DNA of 64,000 nt from Pseudomonas paracarnis (GCF_904063055.1 NZ_CAJFCN010000007.1:62001-126000), one strand, 5' to 3'. Shown: positions 8,878 through 17,699, numbered from the stretch's first letter. The notes: a model not told the origin generated them from the sequence alone. Made by a program: numbers and translations.

Positions 8878-9293
8878 CCCGTGGCCAGGTGAAACGGCGA
8901 CTGTCCTTCAACTGGTGGCAGTACCTGGCCCTGGCATTGCTGCCGTTGTTCGTGATCAACCTGCTGTTTGGCCGGGCTGAATCCTTGTTGCCCGTCTTGG
9001 CCATGCCGTTCTTCATCGCCGGCGTGGCCTCGATGTTTCTCAGCCTGCGTTATTTTCACGCCTACAAACACGCGCTGATCGCCACCTCCAAAGCCCTTGA
9101 TACTGCTCAAGAGCCCGCAGCCTGGATCACCCTGGCGGCGCGTCGGCGCACGGCGTTGCTGGTTGCAGCGTTACCGGCCTGGATTGGCGCGCTGGCGGTG
9201 TTCGTCGGCCTGGAGGCAGTGCCGCTGTTTCTGTTGGCGCTGTCGACGCTGGTGTTGTTCTATCTCTATCGCATACCGCGTCAGTTGGGATGA
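8874..9293 (+). CDS. Small integral membrane protein of unknown function
   Basis: 139 residues from a GTG overlapping the ribA stop. Four hydrophobic segments can be seen (about residues 14-32, 38-57, 91-109, 113-132) separated by basic loops. No catalytic motif recognised. Coupled to ribA in front and btuF behind (ATGA overlap). From memory a similar small protein follows ribA in other pseudomonads. Confidence 0.7.
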   Translation: MTRGQVKRRLSFNWWQYLALALLPLFVINLLFGRAESLLPVLAMPFFIAGVASMFLSLRYFHAYKHALIATSKALDTAQEPAAWITLAARRRTALLVAALPAWIGALAVFVGLEAVPLFLLALSTLVLFYLYRIPRQLG

Positions 9294-10075
9294 AGCGCTA
9301 TTGGCTGGCGCTGCTGCTGGTATTCAGTGCCCAGGGCTGGCCGGTCGAGCGGGTTGTCAGCCTGGCGCCGTCACTGTCTGAAATCGTGCTTGAGCTGGGT
9401 GCCGAGGACTTGCTGGTCGGCATGCTTGATGGTGGTGACCGCCCGGCGGCGTTGGCGAAGGTGCCCTCGGTCGGGCACTACGGCCAGTTGGACATGGAGC
9501 GCCTGCTCAGCCTCAAGCCCGACCTGATCCTGCTCTGGCCTGGCAGCGTCGGCCCGGCCCAGCGCAAGCAGCTCCAACGATTGAATATCCCGGTGTACGT
9601 CGCCGAACCCCACAGCCTTGAACAACTGACCGCGCAGGTGCAGGCCATTGCCGAGCAATTGGGCCGCGCCGAGGCCGGGCACCAGCGCTCGGCACAATTG
9701 CGCCAGCGCTTGGCCGAGTTGCGCCAGCGCTACCAGCGGGCCGAGCCGCTGCGAGTGTTCTACCAAGTGTGGAACCAGCCGCTGTACACCGTGGGCGGTG
9801 GGCAGATCATCAGCGATGCCCTCAGCGTGTGCGGGGCGCGCAATGTGTTTGATGACCTGAAGTTGCCGGCGCCGCAGGTGAATATCGAATCGGTGTTGGC
9901 GCGAGACCCCGAGGTGATCCTGGTGGGGGATCAGGCTCAGAAGGAGGCCTGGAAGGCATGGCCGGCGATGGCTGCTCGGGTGCGGTTGGTGCCGGACAAG
10001 GGCCTTGAGCGGCCCAGCGGGCAGATGTTGGAGGCGGTGGGGCGGTTGTGCCAGGTGATTGCGCCGAACCTGTGA
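9290..10075 (+). CDS. btuF: Cobalamin/corrinoid-binding periplasmic protein, BtuF-like
   Basis: 261 residues with an N-terminal signal peptide and no lipobox. RVVSLAPSLSEIVLELGAED followed by VGMLDGGD is the usual start of helical-backbone class III binding proteins (BtuF/FhuD). The central long helix and a C-terminal lobe with EVILVGDQ fit BtuF. No btuCD permease is adjacent, but the btuB receptor lies head-to-head downstream on the other strand, supporting a vitamin B12 role. It could alternatively bind another metal chelate. Confidence 0.75.
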   Translation: MKRYWLALLLVFSAQGWPVERVVSLAPSLSEIVLELGAEDLLVGMLDGGDRPAALAKVPSVGHYGQLDMERLLSLKPDLILLWPGSVGPAQRKQLQRLNIPVYVAEPHSLEQLTAQVQAIAEQLGRAEAGHQRSAQLRQRLAELRQRYQRAEPLRVFYQVWNQPLYTVGGGQIISDALSVCGARNVFDDLKLPAPQVNIESVLARDPEVILVGDQAQKEAWKAWPAMAARVRLVPDKGLERPSGQMLEAVGRLCQVIAPNL

Positions 10076-10082
10076 CAACGCT

Positions 10083-10147
10083 ATCGCAGGCAAGCCAGCT
10101 CCCACAGGGGAATGCATTTCAATTGTGGGAGCTGGCTTGCCTGCGAT
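10083..10147. repeat. REP inverted pair between convergent btuF and btuB
   Basis: Two full-length 24-base REP units (10083-10106 and 10124-10147) in inverted orientation with a 17-base spacer, giving a near-perfect hairpin. It fills the gap between two convergent stop codons, so it may also act as a bidirectional terminator or RNA stabiliser. Confidence 0.9.
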
Positions 10148-10165
10148 GACGCCGGTTCAGATTAC

Positions 10166-12040
10166 TTAAAGCTCGGGTGTCCACGTCACCCCGAACATCC
10201 ACACCCGACCTTCTTCACGATAATTCTGGTTTTCCCCGAGGTAGCTGTACTTCGCCCGTGCATAAGACTTGTCCAGCGCGTTATCCACCTTCAGCGACAA
10301 CGACACCTCCCGGTTCAACGCCCAACTACTGCGCAGCCCCAACAAGGCATAACCGCCCAGACGGTTGCGGTTGGCTTCATCGTCGTAGCTGCTGCTGATC
10401 GCTTGCCAGCTGGCGCCGAGACCGAGTTGATCAAATTGCCGGTCCAGATCCAGGTTCACCGTTCGCCGTGCGCGACGTGCCAGGGTGTGGCCGCTGTCAC
10501 GGTCACGCGGGTCGATAAGCGACAGGCCCAGGTTGCCCTGCCAGCCAAACAGTTCTTGCTTGAGCGCCGCTTCAAAGCCGTTGATCCGCGCCGACGCCAC
10601 GTTTTGCGGCTTGCCGGCGTCAAGGATGATCGCGTCGCTCAGGTCGGTGCGATACAGCGAGGCTTCCAGGCGTGTGCTGTCGGTCAGTTGGCTGCGCCAT
10701 TGCAGCTCGTAGCTCTTTGATGTCTCGGGCTGCAGGTTGGGGTTGCTGTACTGCGTGTCGGGGTAATAGAGGTCGTTGAAGGTTGGCGCACGAAAGCCTT
10801 CGCTGTAGCTCAAGAGCAAGTCATTGTCGGGGTTGACCGGCAAGGTCAGGGTGCCGCTCCAACTGTTCTGGCCGCCGAACTGCTGGTTCTGGTCACGGCG
10901 CAGGCCCAGCTCGGTGGAAAACCATTGGCTTTGGAAGCGGTGCTGCACGAAGGCCGCCCGGTTCCAGCGGCTGTTCTCGGTAAAGGTGGTGGAACCGTGG
11001 AAACGGTCTTCATACCAGTCGCCACCGACGATCAGGCTGTTTTGCTCATCCAGGATCAGGTCGTTCTGCCAATTGACCGAGTCGCGGTAGGTGTTGAATG
11101 CGCTGTAATCATCGCTGAGGGTATCGCGCTTGGTGTCGCGGTTTTCACTGTGGCCCAGCTCTAGGCGCGACTGCCAGCTGTCATTGAGCTTGGCATCGAC
11201 ATAGCCGCTGGCGCTGCTCACGGTGTAGTCGGTGTAGGGTTTCTGGCCCAGGCTTTGCCCGGTGGCGCCGTCGTAGCGGCCATAACTGTTGTCGTACTCC
11301 GACTTGCCACGGTTATCCAGCAGATTGAAGCCCACCTCCAGCTCATCACTGAACGAGTGGCTGAGGTTCAGGCTGACGGACTGGTTGCGGTAGGCATCAT
11401 GGTCGCCGTCACTGGGGAACGACGCGTGGCTCGCGTTGATGCCGGCGGTTTCATCCAGGCTCGCGCCCAGGTTGAAGCGCGTGTGTTCATCGCCGCCTGA
11501 CAGGCCCAGGCTGCGTTCCCAGGTCTGGTTGCTGCCAAAGCCAAGTTTCAGGCGCGGCTGCAAGCCTTGCTCGGCATTGCGCCGGGTGAACACCTGAATC
11601 ACCCCGCCAATCGCATCGCTGCCGTAAATGACCGAACGTGAACCGCGCAGCACTTCCACCCGTTCAATCTGATCGACGTTGAGGTATTGCAAGCCGCTGT
11701 CGCCGGAGGTGGTGTTGGCGATGCGTTGGCCGTCCACCAGCACCAGGCTCTGCGCCGACTTGGTGCCGCGAATGAAAATCCCCGGCAAACTGCCACGCCC
11801 ACCGGTCGGCGCAACTTGCACGCCCGGCACGCGGCTGAGCAGGTCGGTGACGCTGGTGGGTTGCAGGCGGTCGATGTCGGCGCGGGTGAAGACGGTGTTG
11901 GCGGCGCTGCTGTCATTACGCGCCTGGACTTGGCGGTTGGCGCTGATGACCACGTCGGAGAGCTTCAGGGCCTGGTCGCGGGTGTCGGCGAGCAGGTCGG
12001 CGCAGGGAAGCAGTAGCAGGGCAAGGCACAGGCGTTTCAT
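10166..12040 (-). CDS. btuB: TonB-dependent vitamin B12 receptor BtuB
   Basis: 624 residues from ATG 12038-12040, which opens on a signal peptide ending near LLADT. The TonB box region (SDVVISAN), plug domain (RVPGVQVAPTGGRG, RGTKSAQSLVLVDGQR) and a 22-strand barrel ending in an aromatic-rich VWMFGVTWTPEL are present. It takes up cobalamin across the outer membrane. An upstream in-frame start would put 26 residues before the signal and is not credible. No cobalamin riboswitch is visible in the 137-base upstream gap. Confidence 0.88.
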   Translation of the reverse strand: MKRLCLALLLLPCADLLADTRDQALKLSDVVISANRQVQARNDSSAANTVFTRADIDRLQPTSVTDLLSRVPGVQVAPTGGRGSLPGIFIRGTKSAQSLVLVDGQRIANTTSGDSGLQYLNVDQIERVEVLRGSRSVIYGSDAIGGVIQVFTRRNAEQGLQPRLKLGFGSNQTWERSLGLSGGDEHTRFNLGASLDETAGINASHASFPSDGDHDAYRNQSVSLNLSHSFSDELEVGFNLLDNRGKSEYDNSYGRYDGATGQSLGQKPYTDYTVSSASGYVDAKLNDSWQSRLELGHSENRDTKRDTLSDDYSAFNTYRDSVNWQNDLILDEQNSLIVGGDWYEDRFHGSTTFTENSRWNRAAFVQHRFQSQWFSTELGLRRDQNQQFGGQNSWSGTLTLPVNPDNDLLLSYSEGFRAPTFNDLYYPDTQYSNPNLQPETSKSYELQWRSQLTDSTRLEASLYRTDLSDAIILDAGKPQNVASARINGFEAALKQELFGWQGNLGLSLIDPRDRDSGHTLARRARRTVNLDLDRQFDQLGLGASWQAISSSYDDEANRNRLGGYALLGLRSSWALNREVSLSLKVDNALDKSYARAKYSYLGENQNYREEGRVWMFGVTWTPEL

Positions 12041-12076
12041 GGGCTGTCCATAGCATTCGAAGGTCATGCAAAACCA

Positions 12077-12167
12077 CTGTGGGAGCTGGCTTGCCTGCGA
12101 TAGCGGTGTATCTGACACATTGTTAGCGAATGTGCCGCCGTCATCGCAGGCAAGCCAGCTCCCACAG
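12077..12167. repeat. REP inverted pair upstream of btuB
   Basis: Outward arms CTGTGGGAGCTGGCTTGCC (from 12077) and its complement (to 12167) flank ~41 bases. Both arms are full length. It lies between the dxs stop and the btuB start, both genes leftward. Confidence 0.9.
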
Positions 12168-12177
12168 TTGGGGCTGA

Positions 12178-14076
12178 TTACAGATTCAGTAGCGCCAGGC
12201 GCTCGCGCACGGACGCCTCGATACCCGCCTCATCCAGCCCGCATTCAGCCAGCATCTGCGCCGGCTTGGCGTGTTCGACGTATACATCTGGCAAGCCCAG
12301 GTGCAGCACCGACTTGAGGATGTTCTCCCGCGCCAGGAACTCACTGACCGCCGCACCGGCGCCGCCCATGATGGCGTTCTCTTCGACGGTCACCAGCAGC
12401 TCATGGCTGGCGGCAATTTCGCGTACCAACGCTTCATCCAGTGGCTTGACGAACCGCATGTCGACCACGGTGGCGTCGATCTTCTCGGCGACTTTCAAGG
12501 CTTCAGCCAGTTGCACGCCAAACACCAGGAACGCAGTTTTGCTGCCTTGGCGACGCACGATGCCTTTACCGATTTCGATCGGCTCCAGGTCTTTTTCGAT
12601 CACGGCGTTCGGGCCGGTGCCGCGCGGGTACCGCACAGCGGCCGGGCCGTTGTACAGGTGGCCGGTGCTGAGCATCTTGCGCAGTTCGTTCTCGTCGCTC
12701 GGGGTCATCACCAGCATGCCGGGGATGCAGCGCAGGTACGACAGGTCGAAACTGCCCGCATGGGTCGGGCCGTCTTCGCCCACCAGGCCGGCACGGTCGA
12801 TGGCGAACAGCACGTCGAGGTTCTGCACCGCCACATCGTGAACCAATTGGTCATAACCGCGTTGCAGGAAGGTGGAGTAGATCGCCACCACCGGCTTGGC
12901 GCCTTCGCAGGCCATGCCGGCCGCGAAGGTCACGGCGTGTTGCTCGGCAATCGCCACGTCGAAGTAACGCAGCGGGAAACGCTCGCTGAACGCCACCAGG
13001 TCGGAGCCTTCCTTCATCGCCGGGGTAACACCCACCAGACGCGGGTCGGCGGCGGCCATGTCGCATAGCCATTCGCCAAACACCCCGGAATACTTCGGCC
13101 CGCTGGCCTTTTTCGGCGCGGCGGCGGGAGCGTCCAGGGGTTCGAGCTTAGTGATCGCGTGGTAACCAATCGGGTCGACTTCCGCCGGAGCGAAACCTTT
13201 GCCTTTCTTGGTGACGATATGCAGGAACTGCGGGCCCTTGAGGTCGCGCATGTTGCGCAACGTCGCGATCAGGGTCGGCAGGTCGTGGCCGTCGATAGGG
13301 CCGATGTAGTTCCAGCCCAGCTCTTCGAACAGGGTGCCGGGTACCAGCATGCCCTTGGCATACTCTTCGGTGCGGCGCGCAATTTCCCATGCGCCAGGCA
13401 GACGCGACAGCACTTTCTTGCTGCCTTCGCGCATGCTGGCGTAGGTACGGCTGGAGAGGATCTTCGCCAGATAATTGGACAGGCCACCCACGTTGCGCGA
13501 AATCGACATGTCGTTGTCGTTTAGGATCACCAACATGTTGGCGTCCACTTCCGGCGCATGGTTCAGCGCTTCGAAGGCCATGCCGGCGGTCAGCGCGCCA
13601 TCACCAATCACCGCAATCGCCTTGCGCTCACTGCCTTGCAGGCGGGCGGCAATCGCCATGCCCAGTGCTGCACTGATGGACGTGCTGGAGTGGCCGACGC
13701 CAAAGGTGTCGTACTCGCTCTCGGCACGGCGTGGGAAGGCGGCCAGGCCGTCCTTCTGGCGCAGGCTGGCCATGCGCTCGCGACGGCCGGTGAGGATTTT
13801 ATGCGGATACGCCTGGTGGCCCACGTCCCACACCAGCCGGTCGTCCGGGGTGTCGAACACGTAATGCAAGGCGATGGTCAGCTCGATCACGCCCAGCCCG
13901 GCGCCAAAATGCCCACCGGTCTGGCCGACCGTGTAGAGCAATTCCAGGCGCAGCTCATCGGCCAGGGTTTCCAGCTCGGCTTCACCCAGTCGACGCAGGC
14001 CGTCCGGCGTGGCAGCACGGTCGAGCAGGGGCGTAGACGGGCGTTTGCGGGGAATCTCTTGAAACGTCGTGGGCAT
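12178..14076 (-). CDS. dxs: 1-deoxy-D-xylulose-5-phosphate synthase
   Basis: 632 residues, normal length. The thiamine-diphosphate site is intact (GDGALTAGMAFEALNHA then NDNDMSIS), as are the transketolase pyrimidine and C-terminal domains (EQHAVTFAAGMA, DRAGLVGEDGPTHAG). It condenses pyruvate and glyceraldehyde 3-phosphate, the first step of the MEP isoprenoid route. Third gene of xseB-ispA-dxs, 110 bases after ispA with no terminator seen. Confidence 0.97.
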   Translation of the reverse strand: MPTTFQEIPRKRPSTPLLDRAATPDGLRRLGEAELETLADELRLELLYTVGQTGGHFGAGLGVIELTIALHYVFDTPDDRLVWDVGHQAYPHKILTGRRERMASLRQKDGLAAFPRRAESEYDTFGVGHSSTSISAALGMAIAARLQGSERKAIAVIGDGALTAGMAFEALNHAPEVDANMLVILNDNDMSISRNVGGLSNYLAKILSSRTYASMREGSKKVLSRLPGAWEIARRTEEYAKGMLVPGTLFEELGWNYIGPIDGHDLPTLIATLRNMRDLKGPQFLHIVTKKGKGFAPAEVDPIGYHAITKLEPLDAPAAAPKKASGPKYSGVFGEWLCDMAAADPRLVGVTPAMKEGSDLVAFSERFPLRYFDVAIAEQHAVTFAAGMACEGAKPVVAIYSTFLQRGYDQLVHDVAVQNLDVLFAIDRAGLVGEDGPTHAGSFDLSYLRCIPGMLVMTPSDENELRKMLSTGHLYNGPAAVRYPRGTGPNAVIEKDLEPIEIGKGIVRRQGSKTAFLVFGVQLAEALKVAEKIDATVVDMRFVKPLDEALVREIAASHELLVTVEENAIMGGAGAAVSEFLARENILKSVLHLGLPDVYVEHAKPAQMLAECGLDEAGIEASVRERLALLNL

Positions 14077-14186
14077 CAGGCGAATCGTTATAGGTATAGA
14101 AGAGGCGGCAGTTTACCTCAAGCCGTGCAAACTGCCCACGCAGAGGGCCGAACTTGGCCGATATGCGGCGCAAATGGCCGCGGCTG

Positions 14187-15074
14187 TCAGTGGCGACGTT
14201 CGACGATATACCGCGCCAGGTCACGCAGTGGCTCGGCCGCCGCGTCGAAAGGTCGCAGGGCATCCAGAGCCTGGTCACGCAGCTCGATGGCATAGGCCTT
14301 GGCGGCTTGCAGCCCCAGCAAGGCAGGATAAGTCGGCTTGTCACGTGCGATATCGGCGCCTTGGCGTTTACCGAGGGTGGCGGTATCGCTTTCCACGTCG
14401 AGGATATCGTCCTGTACCTGGAAGGCCAGGCCGACAGCGCGAGAATAGGTCTGCAGCGCCGCTAATTGCTCGGCGTCGGCACGGCCACTGGCCAGGGCGC
14501 CCAGTTGCACGGCGGCCTCAATCAGCGCACCGGTCTTGTGGCGATGCATGTGTTCGAGGGCTTTTTGATCGAGCTTGAGGCTGACCGAGCCCATGTCGAT
14601 GGCCTGCCCGCCGACCATTCCAGCCGGGCCCGCTGCATGGGCCAGGGCGGTGACCATGCGCAAGCGGATCTCGGCGTTGACGCTGCTTAGCGTCGGGTCC
14701 AGCAATGCGCTGAACGCCAGGCTCTGCAAGCCATCTCCGGCCAGAATTGCATAGGCCTCATCGAAGGCTTTGTGGGTGGTGGGCTGGCCGCGACGCAAAT
14801 CATCGTCGTCCATTGCCGGCAAGTCGTCATGCACCAGGGAATAGGCGTGGATCAACTCGACCGCACAGGCCGCGCCATTCGCCTCGGCTGCCGGCGCCCC
14901 GAGAGCTTCGCAGGCGGCATAGGCCAGCAACGGGCGCACACGCTTGCCGCCATTCATCACGCTGTAGCGCATGGCCTCATAGAGGCGCGTCATTTCCGGG
15001 CTTGGCGCAACAAACAGGGGCTCCAGCGCGGCATTCACCCGGGCTTGGCTACTGGCCTGGTATGCGCTGATCAT
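14187..15074 (-). CDS. ispA: Geranylgeranyl/farnesyl diphosphate synthase IspA
   Basis: 295 residues. Both aspartate-rich motifs of prenyl synthases are present (LVHDDLPAMDDDDLRRG near residue 90; QVQDDILDVESD near 230). It makes farnesyl diphosphate for quinones and undecaprenyl lipid carrier. ATGA overlap with xseB in front. Confidence 0.96.
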   Translation of the reverse strand: MISAYQASSQARVNAALEPLFVAPSPEMTRLYEAMRYSVMNGGKRVRPLLAYAACEALGAPAAEANGAACAVELIHAYSLVHDDLPAMDDDDLRRGQPTTHKAFDEAYAILAGDGLQSLAFSALLDPTLSSVNAEIRLRMVTALAHAAGPAGMVGGQAIDMGSVSLKLDQKALEHMHRHKTGALIEAAVQLGALASGRADAEQLAALQTYSRAVGLAFQVQDDILDVESDTATLGKRQGADIARDKPTYPALLGLQAAKAYAIELRDQALDALRPFDAAAEPLRDLARYIVERRH

Positions 15075-15313
15075 TCCGGCTGTTCCGCATCGAAAGGCTC
15101 TTCGGCCAACTCCCCGTCACGCTCCAGCAACACCTGGACCTTCTGCTCCGCCTGCGCCAACGCGCTCTGACAGTCGCGGGTCAGGCCGATGCCTTGCTCA
15201 AACGCTGTCAACGAGTCTTCCAGCGACAACTCGCCGTTCTCCAGACGCTCGACCAGGGCTTGCAGGTCGGCGAGGGATTGTTCGAAATCGAGTGCAACTT
15301 TTTTGCGGGCCAT
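15071..15313 (-). CDS. xseB: Exodeoxyribonuclease VII small subunit
   Basis: 80 residues, with the family core SLADLQALVERLENGELSLEDSL split over residues ~14-36 and an acidic tail. It partners XseA (not in the window) to degrade single-stranded DNA. First gene of the leftward unit with ispA and dxs, an arrangement common in gamma-proteobacteria. Confidence 0.95.
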   Translation of the reverse strand: MARKKVALDFEQSLADLQALVERLENGELSLEDSLTAFEQGIGLTRDCQSALAQAEQKVQVLLERDGELAEEPFDAEQPE

Positions 15314-15398
15314 GGCGGCAATTCCGGTAGACGGTAAACCGGCGCGACACTAGCAGACATGGGGGATTGGGGCAAATGAGTGGCGCACAAACGGTGAT

Positions 15399-15429
15399 GT
15401 GAGCCGATTGATGGGTTTATTCGGCTCAC
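15399..15429 (-). terminator. Hairpin just downstream of the merR-type gene
   Basis: GTGAGCCGA (15399-15407) pairs with TCGGCTCAC (15421-15429), a 9-base perfect stem and 13-base loop, six bases past the leftward merR stop. No T-run follows on that strand, so it may be a weak or Rho-assisted terminator. The rest of the 15314-15435 gap shows nothing else. Confidence 0.45.
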
Positions 15430-15435
15430 CGAGTC

Positions 15436-15813
15436 TCAGCTTGTCTTCGTGGCGACCCAGCACTCCCCCTGCGCCGCTTTCAATTGGGCCTCGAAGACCA
15501 ATAAACCCTGATGCATATTCTGCAATGCCACAATTTGCATGGCTAACGCTTGCTTCTTATTGGCGATGGCTTGGTCAGCCTTGTCCCAGGGAAGCGCATC
15601 ACCCTCGTACCCCTGCAAAATCTCCTGTAATTCCTTGAGCTTGAACCCCAGCTGTTGCGCGCACTTTATAAACATCAGCCGCTCGACACTCTGCTCGGTA
15701 TAAACGCGATAACCGCCCCGACGCGCAGGCGCTGGCATCAGCCCGATTGCCTCATAGTGACGAATCGCCTTGATGGTCGTGCCGGACAACTGCGCGGCTT
15801 TGCCGATGTACAT
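15436..15813 (-). CDS. MerR-family transcriptional regulator
   Basis: 125 residues from ATG 15811-15813, chosen because GGGAG lies 5 bases upstream; a start 18 bases earlier has no such site. Helix-turn-helix MYIGKAAQLSGTTIKAIRHYE then GLMPAPARRGGYRVY is typical MerR (motif residues 1-40), followed by a dimerising coiled coil. No metal-binding cysteine set is visible in the C-terminus, so an organic or redox inducer is more likely than a metal. It overlaps the upstream flavoprotein gene by 62 bases and probably controls it. Confidence 0.82.
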   Translation of the reverse strand: MYIGKAAQLSGTTIKAIRHYEAIGLMPAPARRGGYRVYTEQSVERLMFIKCAQQLGFKLKELQEILQGYEGDALPWDKADQAIANKKQALAMQIVALQNMHQGLLVFEAQLKAAQGECWVATKTS

Positions 15814-16396
15814 GAAAACTCCCTTTTTCAAATAGTGCGCCGGCCTGTTTCAGCCACTTGGCCCGCTGCGTCAGCGAAGAGCCCAGCACCGGCCCCAACA
15901 GCAGCGTCTTGCTCGTCGCGATGCCGCACAGCGCCAGCATGGTGCGCCGCATTTGGTGGATGGCCGGCATGCGATAAACCCAGCGGTAATACCACGGCGG
16001 CGTGTCGAGGGTCACTAACAAGTGCGCGGTTCGGCCCTTTAGCAGCTTGTCTGGGAATGCCTTGCCTGCGCGGTACTTGAAGGCAAAGCCGGGGAGGAAA
16101 ACGCGGTCGATAAAGCCCTTCATCAGTGCCGGGATACCGCCCCACCAGACAGGGAAAACCCAGGCCAGATGCTCGGCCCAAAGGATGTCGGCTTGGGCGC
16201 TGAGCAAGTCAGGTTCCAGCGCTTGAACCTGGGTGTAAGCATGATGAAGGATGGGGTCGAACCTGAGATCACCCAAGCGCAGGACGCGGACTTCGTGACC
16301 GGCCGTTTTAGCAGCGTGGATATAAGTGTGCGCGAGGGCGGAACAAAAGCTATCGGCGGACGGGTGGCCGAGAATGACCAGAATGCGCTGACTCAT
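15752..16396 (-). CDS. Flavodoxin-fold NAD(P)H oxidoreductase (quinone-reductase-like)
   Basis: 214 residues. A Flavodoxin_2 domain starts ILVILGHPSADSFC, and AWVFPVWWGGIPALMKGFID is the FMN-site signature of NQO/MdaB-type enzymes. Likely a two-electron quinone or azo reductase. The last ~25 residues run in an alternate frame through the ribosome site and first codons of the merR-type gene, so this tail may be acquired and non-conserved. The start MSQRIL has no strong Shine-Dalgarno. Confidence 0.8.
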   Translation of the reverse strand: MSQRILVILGHPSADSFCSALAHTYIHAAKTAGHEVRVLRLGDLRFDPILHHAYTQVQALEPDLLSAQADILWAEHLAWVFPVWWGGIPALMKGFIDRVFLPGFAFKYRAGKAFPDKLLKGRTAHLLVTLDTPPWYYRWVYRMPAIHQMRRTMLALCGIATSKTLLLGPVLGSSLTQRAKWLKQAGALFEKGSFHVHRQSRAVVRHDHQGDSSL

Positions 16397-16570
16397 GGTG
16401 ATAAGTTCTGAGAAAAGGGCATTCAGGGTAGGGGGTGCCGTATAGGGGAGAGTCAAGTGCCAGCAGGACCTTTCTGTGAGGTACGCAGGACCCTTCCTGA
16501 ACTGTTCTCGAATGCTTGTGACGGTACTGTCGGCTGGCTAGCCTGCCGAAAACACCAGAGTAAAAAAGGC

Positions 16571-17602
16571 ATGAGCGAAACTTCTATCGGGTTGATCGCG
16601 CCTCCTGAGGGCTACGGCGATTGGCTGACAGACCTCAAGGGCCGTATCCATCAGGCGCAACAGCGCGCATCAATTGCCGTTAATCGTGAGCTGGTGCTGC
16701 TCTACTGGCAGCTCGGTCACGATATTTTGGCGCGTCAGCACGCTCAAGGTTGGGGTAGTAAAGTGATCGACCGCCTTGCGCAAGATCTGCGGGCGGCCTT
16801 TCCTGACATCAAGGGTTTTTCGCCGCGCAATCTGAAATACATGCGTGCTTTTGCCGAGGCGTGGCCGGATTCGGAATTTGTGCAACAGGCTGCTGCACAA
16901 TTGCCTTGGGGCCACAACGTGGTGCTGCTCGATAAGCTTCCCGGCCCCGAAACTCGTCGTTGGTACATCATCCAGGCCTTAAAACATAACTGGTCGCGCA
17001 ACACACTGGTGATGCACATTGAAAATCGCCTGCTGGAGCGCAGTGGCAAGGCCGTCAGCAACTTCGAAAGCCATCTGCCCAAAGCGCAATCCGACCTGGC
17101 GCGCGAATCCCTCAAAGACCCGTACCGCTTTGATTTCCTCAGTCTGGGCCAGAATGCACAAGAGCGCGAAATCGAAAACGCCCTGATCAAGCATGTCACT
17201 GACTTCTTGTTGGAGTTGGGCGCAGGTTTTGCCTTCGTTGGCCGGCAAGTGCTGCTGAATGTAGGCGGCGATGAGTTCTTCATTGACCTGTTGTTCTATC
17301 ACCTGAAGCTGCGTTGCTATGTGGTGATCGAACTCAAGGCAGGCAAGTTCAAGCCCGAGCATCTGGGCAAATTGAGCTTCTATCTTGCGGCGGTGGATGC
17401 CGAGATAAAGCACCCACAGGATGGCCCGACTATCGGCCTCTTGTTGTGCAAGGGTAAAAATGAAGTGGTGGCTGAATACGCACTGCGCGATAACAACCGG
17501 CCTATTGGTGTGGCGCAATATCAACTGATGGAGTCTTTGCCAGCCGAACTGCAATCGAGCTTGCCTAGCATCGAGCAAATCGAGCGAGAGTTGGCGGGGT
17601 AG
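16571..17602 (+). CDS. yhcG: YhcG-family PDDEXK nuclease (DUF1016)
   Basis: 343 residues. The start at 16571 follows AAAAAAGG. The N-terminal half is the DUF1016 winged-helix region (NRELVLLYWQLGHDI, GFSPRNLKYMRAFAEAW). The C-terminal half is a PDDEXK nuclease with the FFIDLLFYH Asp and the VVIELKAGKF Glu-x-Lys. Members are found alone or near restriction/defence genes; cellular substrate unclear. No methylase or specificity subunit is adjacent. It ends 40 bases before the operator-bearing promoter of the next operon and is probably separate from it. Confidence 0.88.
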   Translation: MSETSIGLIAPPEGYGDWLTDLKGRIHQAQQRASIAVNRELVLLYWQLGHDILARQHAQGWGSKVIDRLAQDLRAAFPDIKGFSPRNLKYMRAFAEAWPDSEFVQQAAAQLPWGHNVVLLDKLPGPETRRWYIIQALKHNWSRNTLVMHIENRLLERSGKAVSNFESHLPKAQSDLARESLKDPYRFDFLSLGQNAQEREIENALIKHVTDFLLELGAGFAFVGRQVLLNVGGDEFFIDLLFYHLKLRCYVVIELKAGKFKPEHLGKLSFYLAAVDAEIKHPQDGPTIGLLLCKGKNEVVAEYALRDNNRPIGVAQYQLMESLPAELQSSLPSIEQIERELAG

Positions 17603-17641
17603 GCTGGGTCTTTTCGGTGGCTGAAAAATGTAAGGAAAAAT

Positions 17642-17699
17642 CTCACGCGTGAGCTATTGAGTACCTTGCGGATTGCCTGTAGATTTTCTCACGCGTGAG
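17642..17699 (+). promoter_or_regulatory. Promoter flanked by two identical perfect palindromes (putative operators)
   Basis: CTCACGCGTGAG occurs at 17642-17653 and again at 17688-17699. Between them is a sigma-70-like promoter: TTGAGT (17657-17662), 17-base spacer, TAGATT (17680-17685). The expected start of transcription falls inside the second palindrome, ~30 bases before the first ATG. I see no third copy in the window. This architecture is what a repressor binding both sides of a promoter would use. The regulator is not identified. Confidence 0.7.

Noticed and set aside
12041..12177. Cobalamin riboswitch upstream of btuB
   Set aside because: The gap is short and filled by an REP pair; no B12-box sequence is seen.
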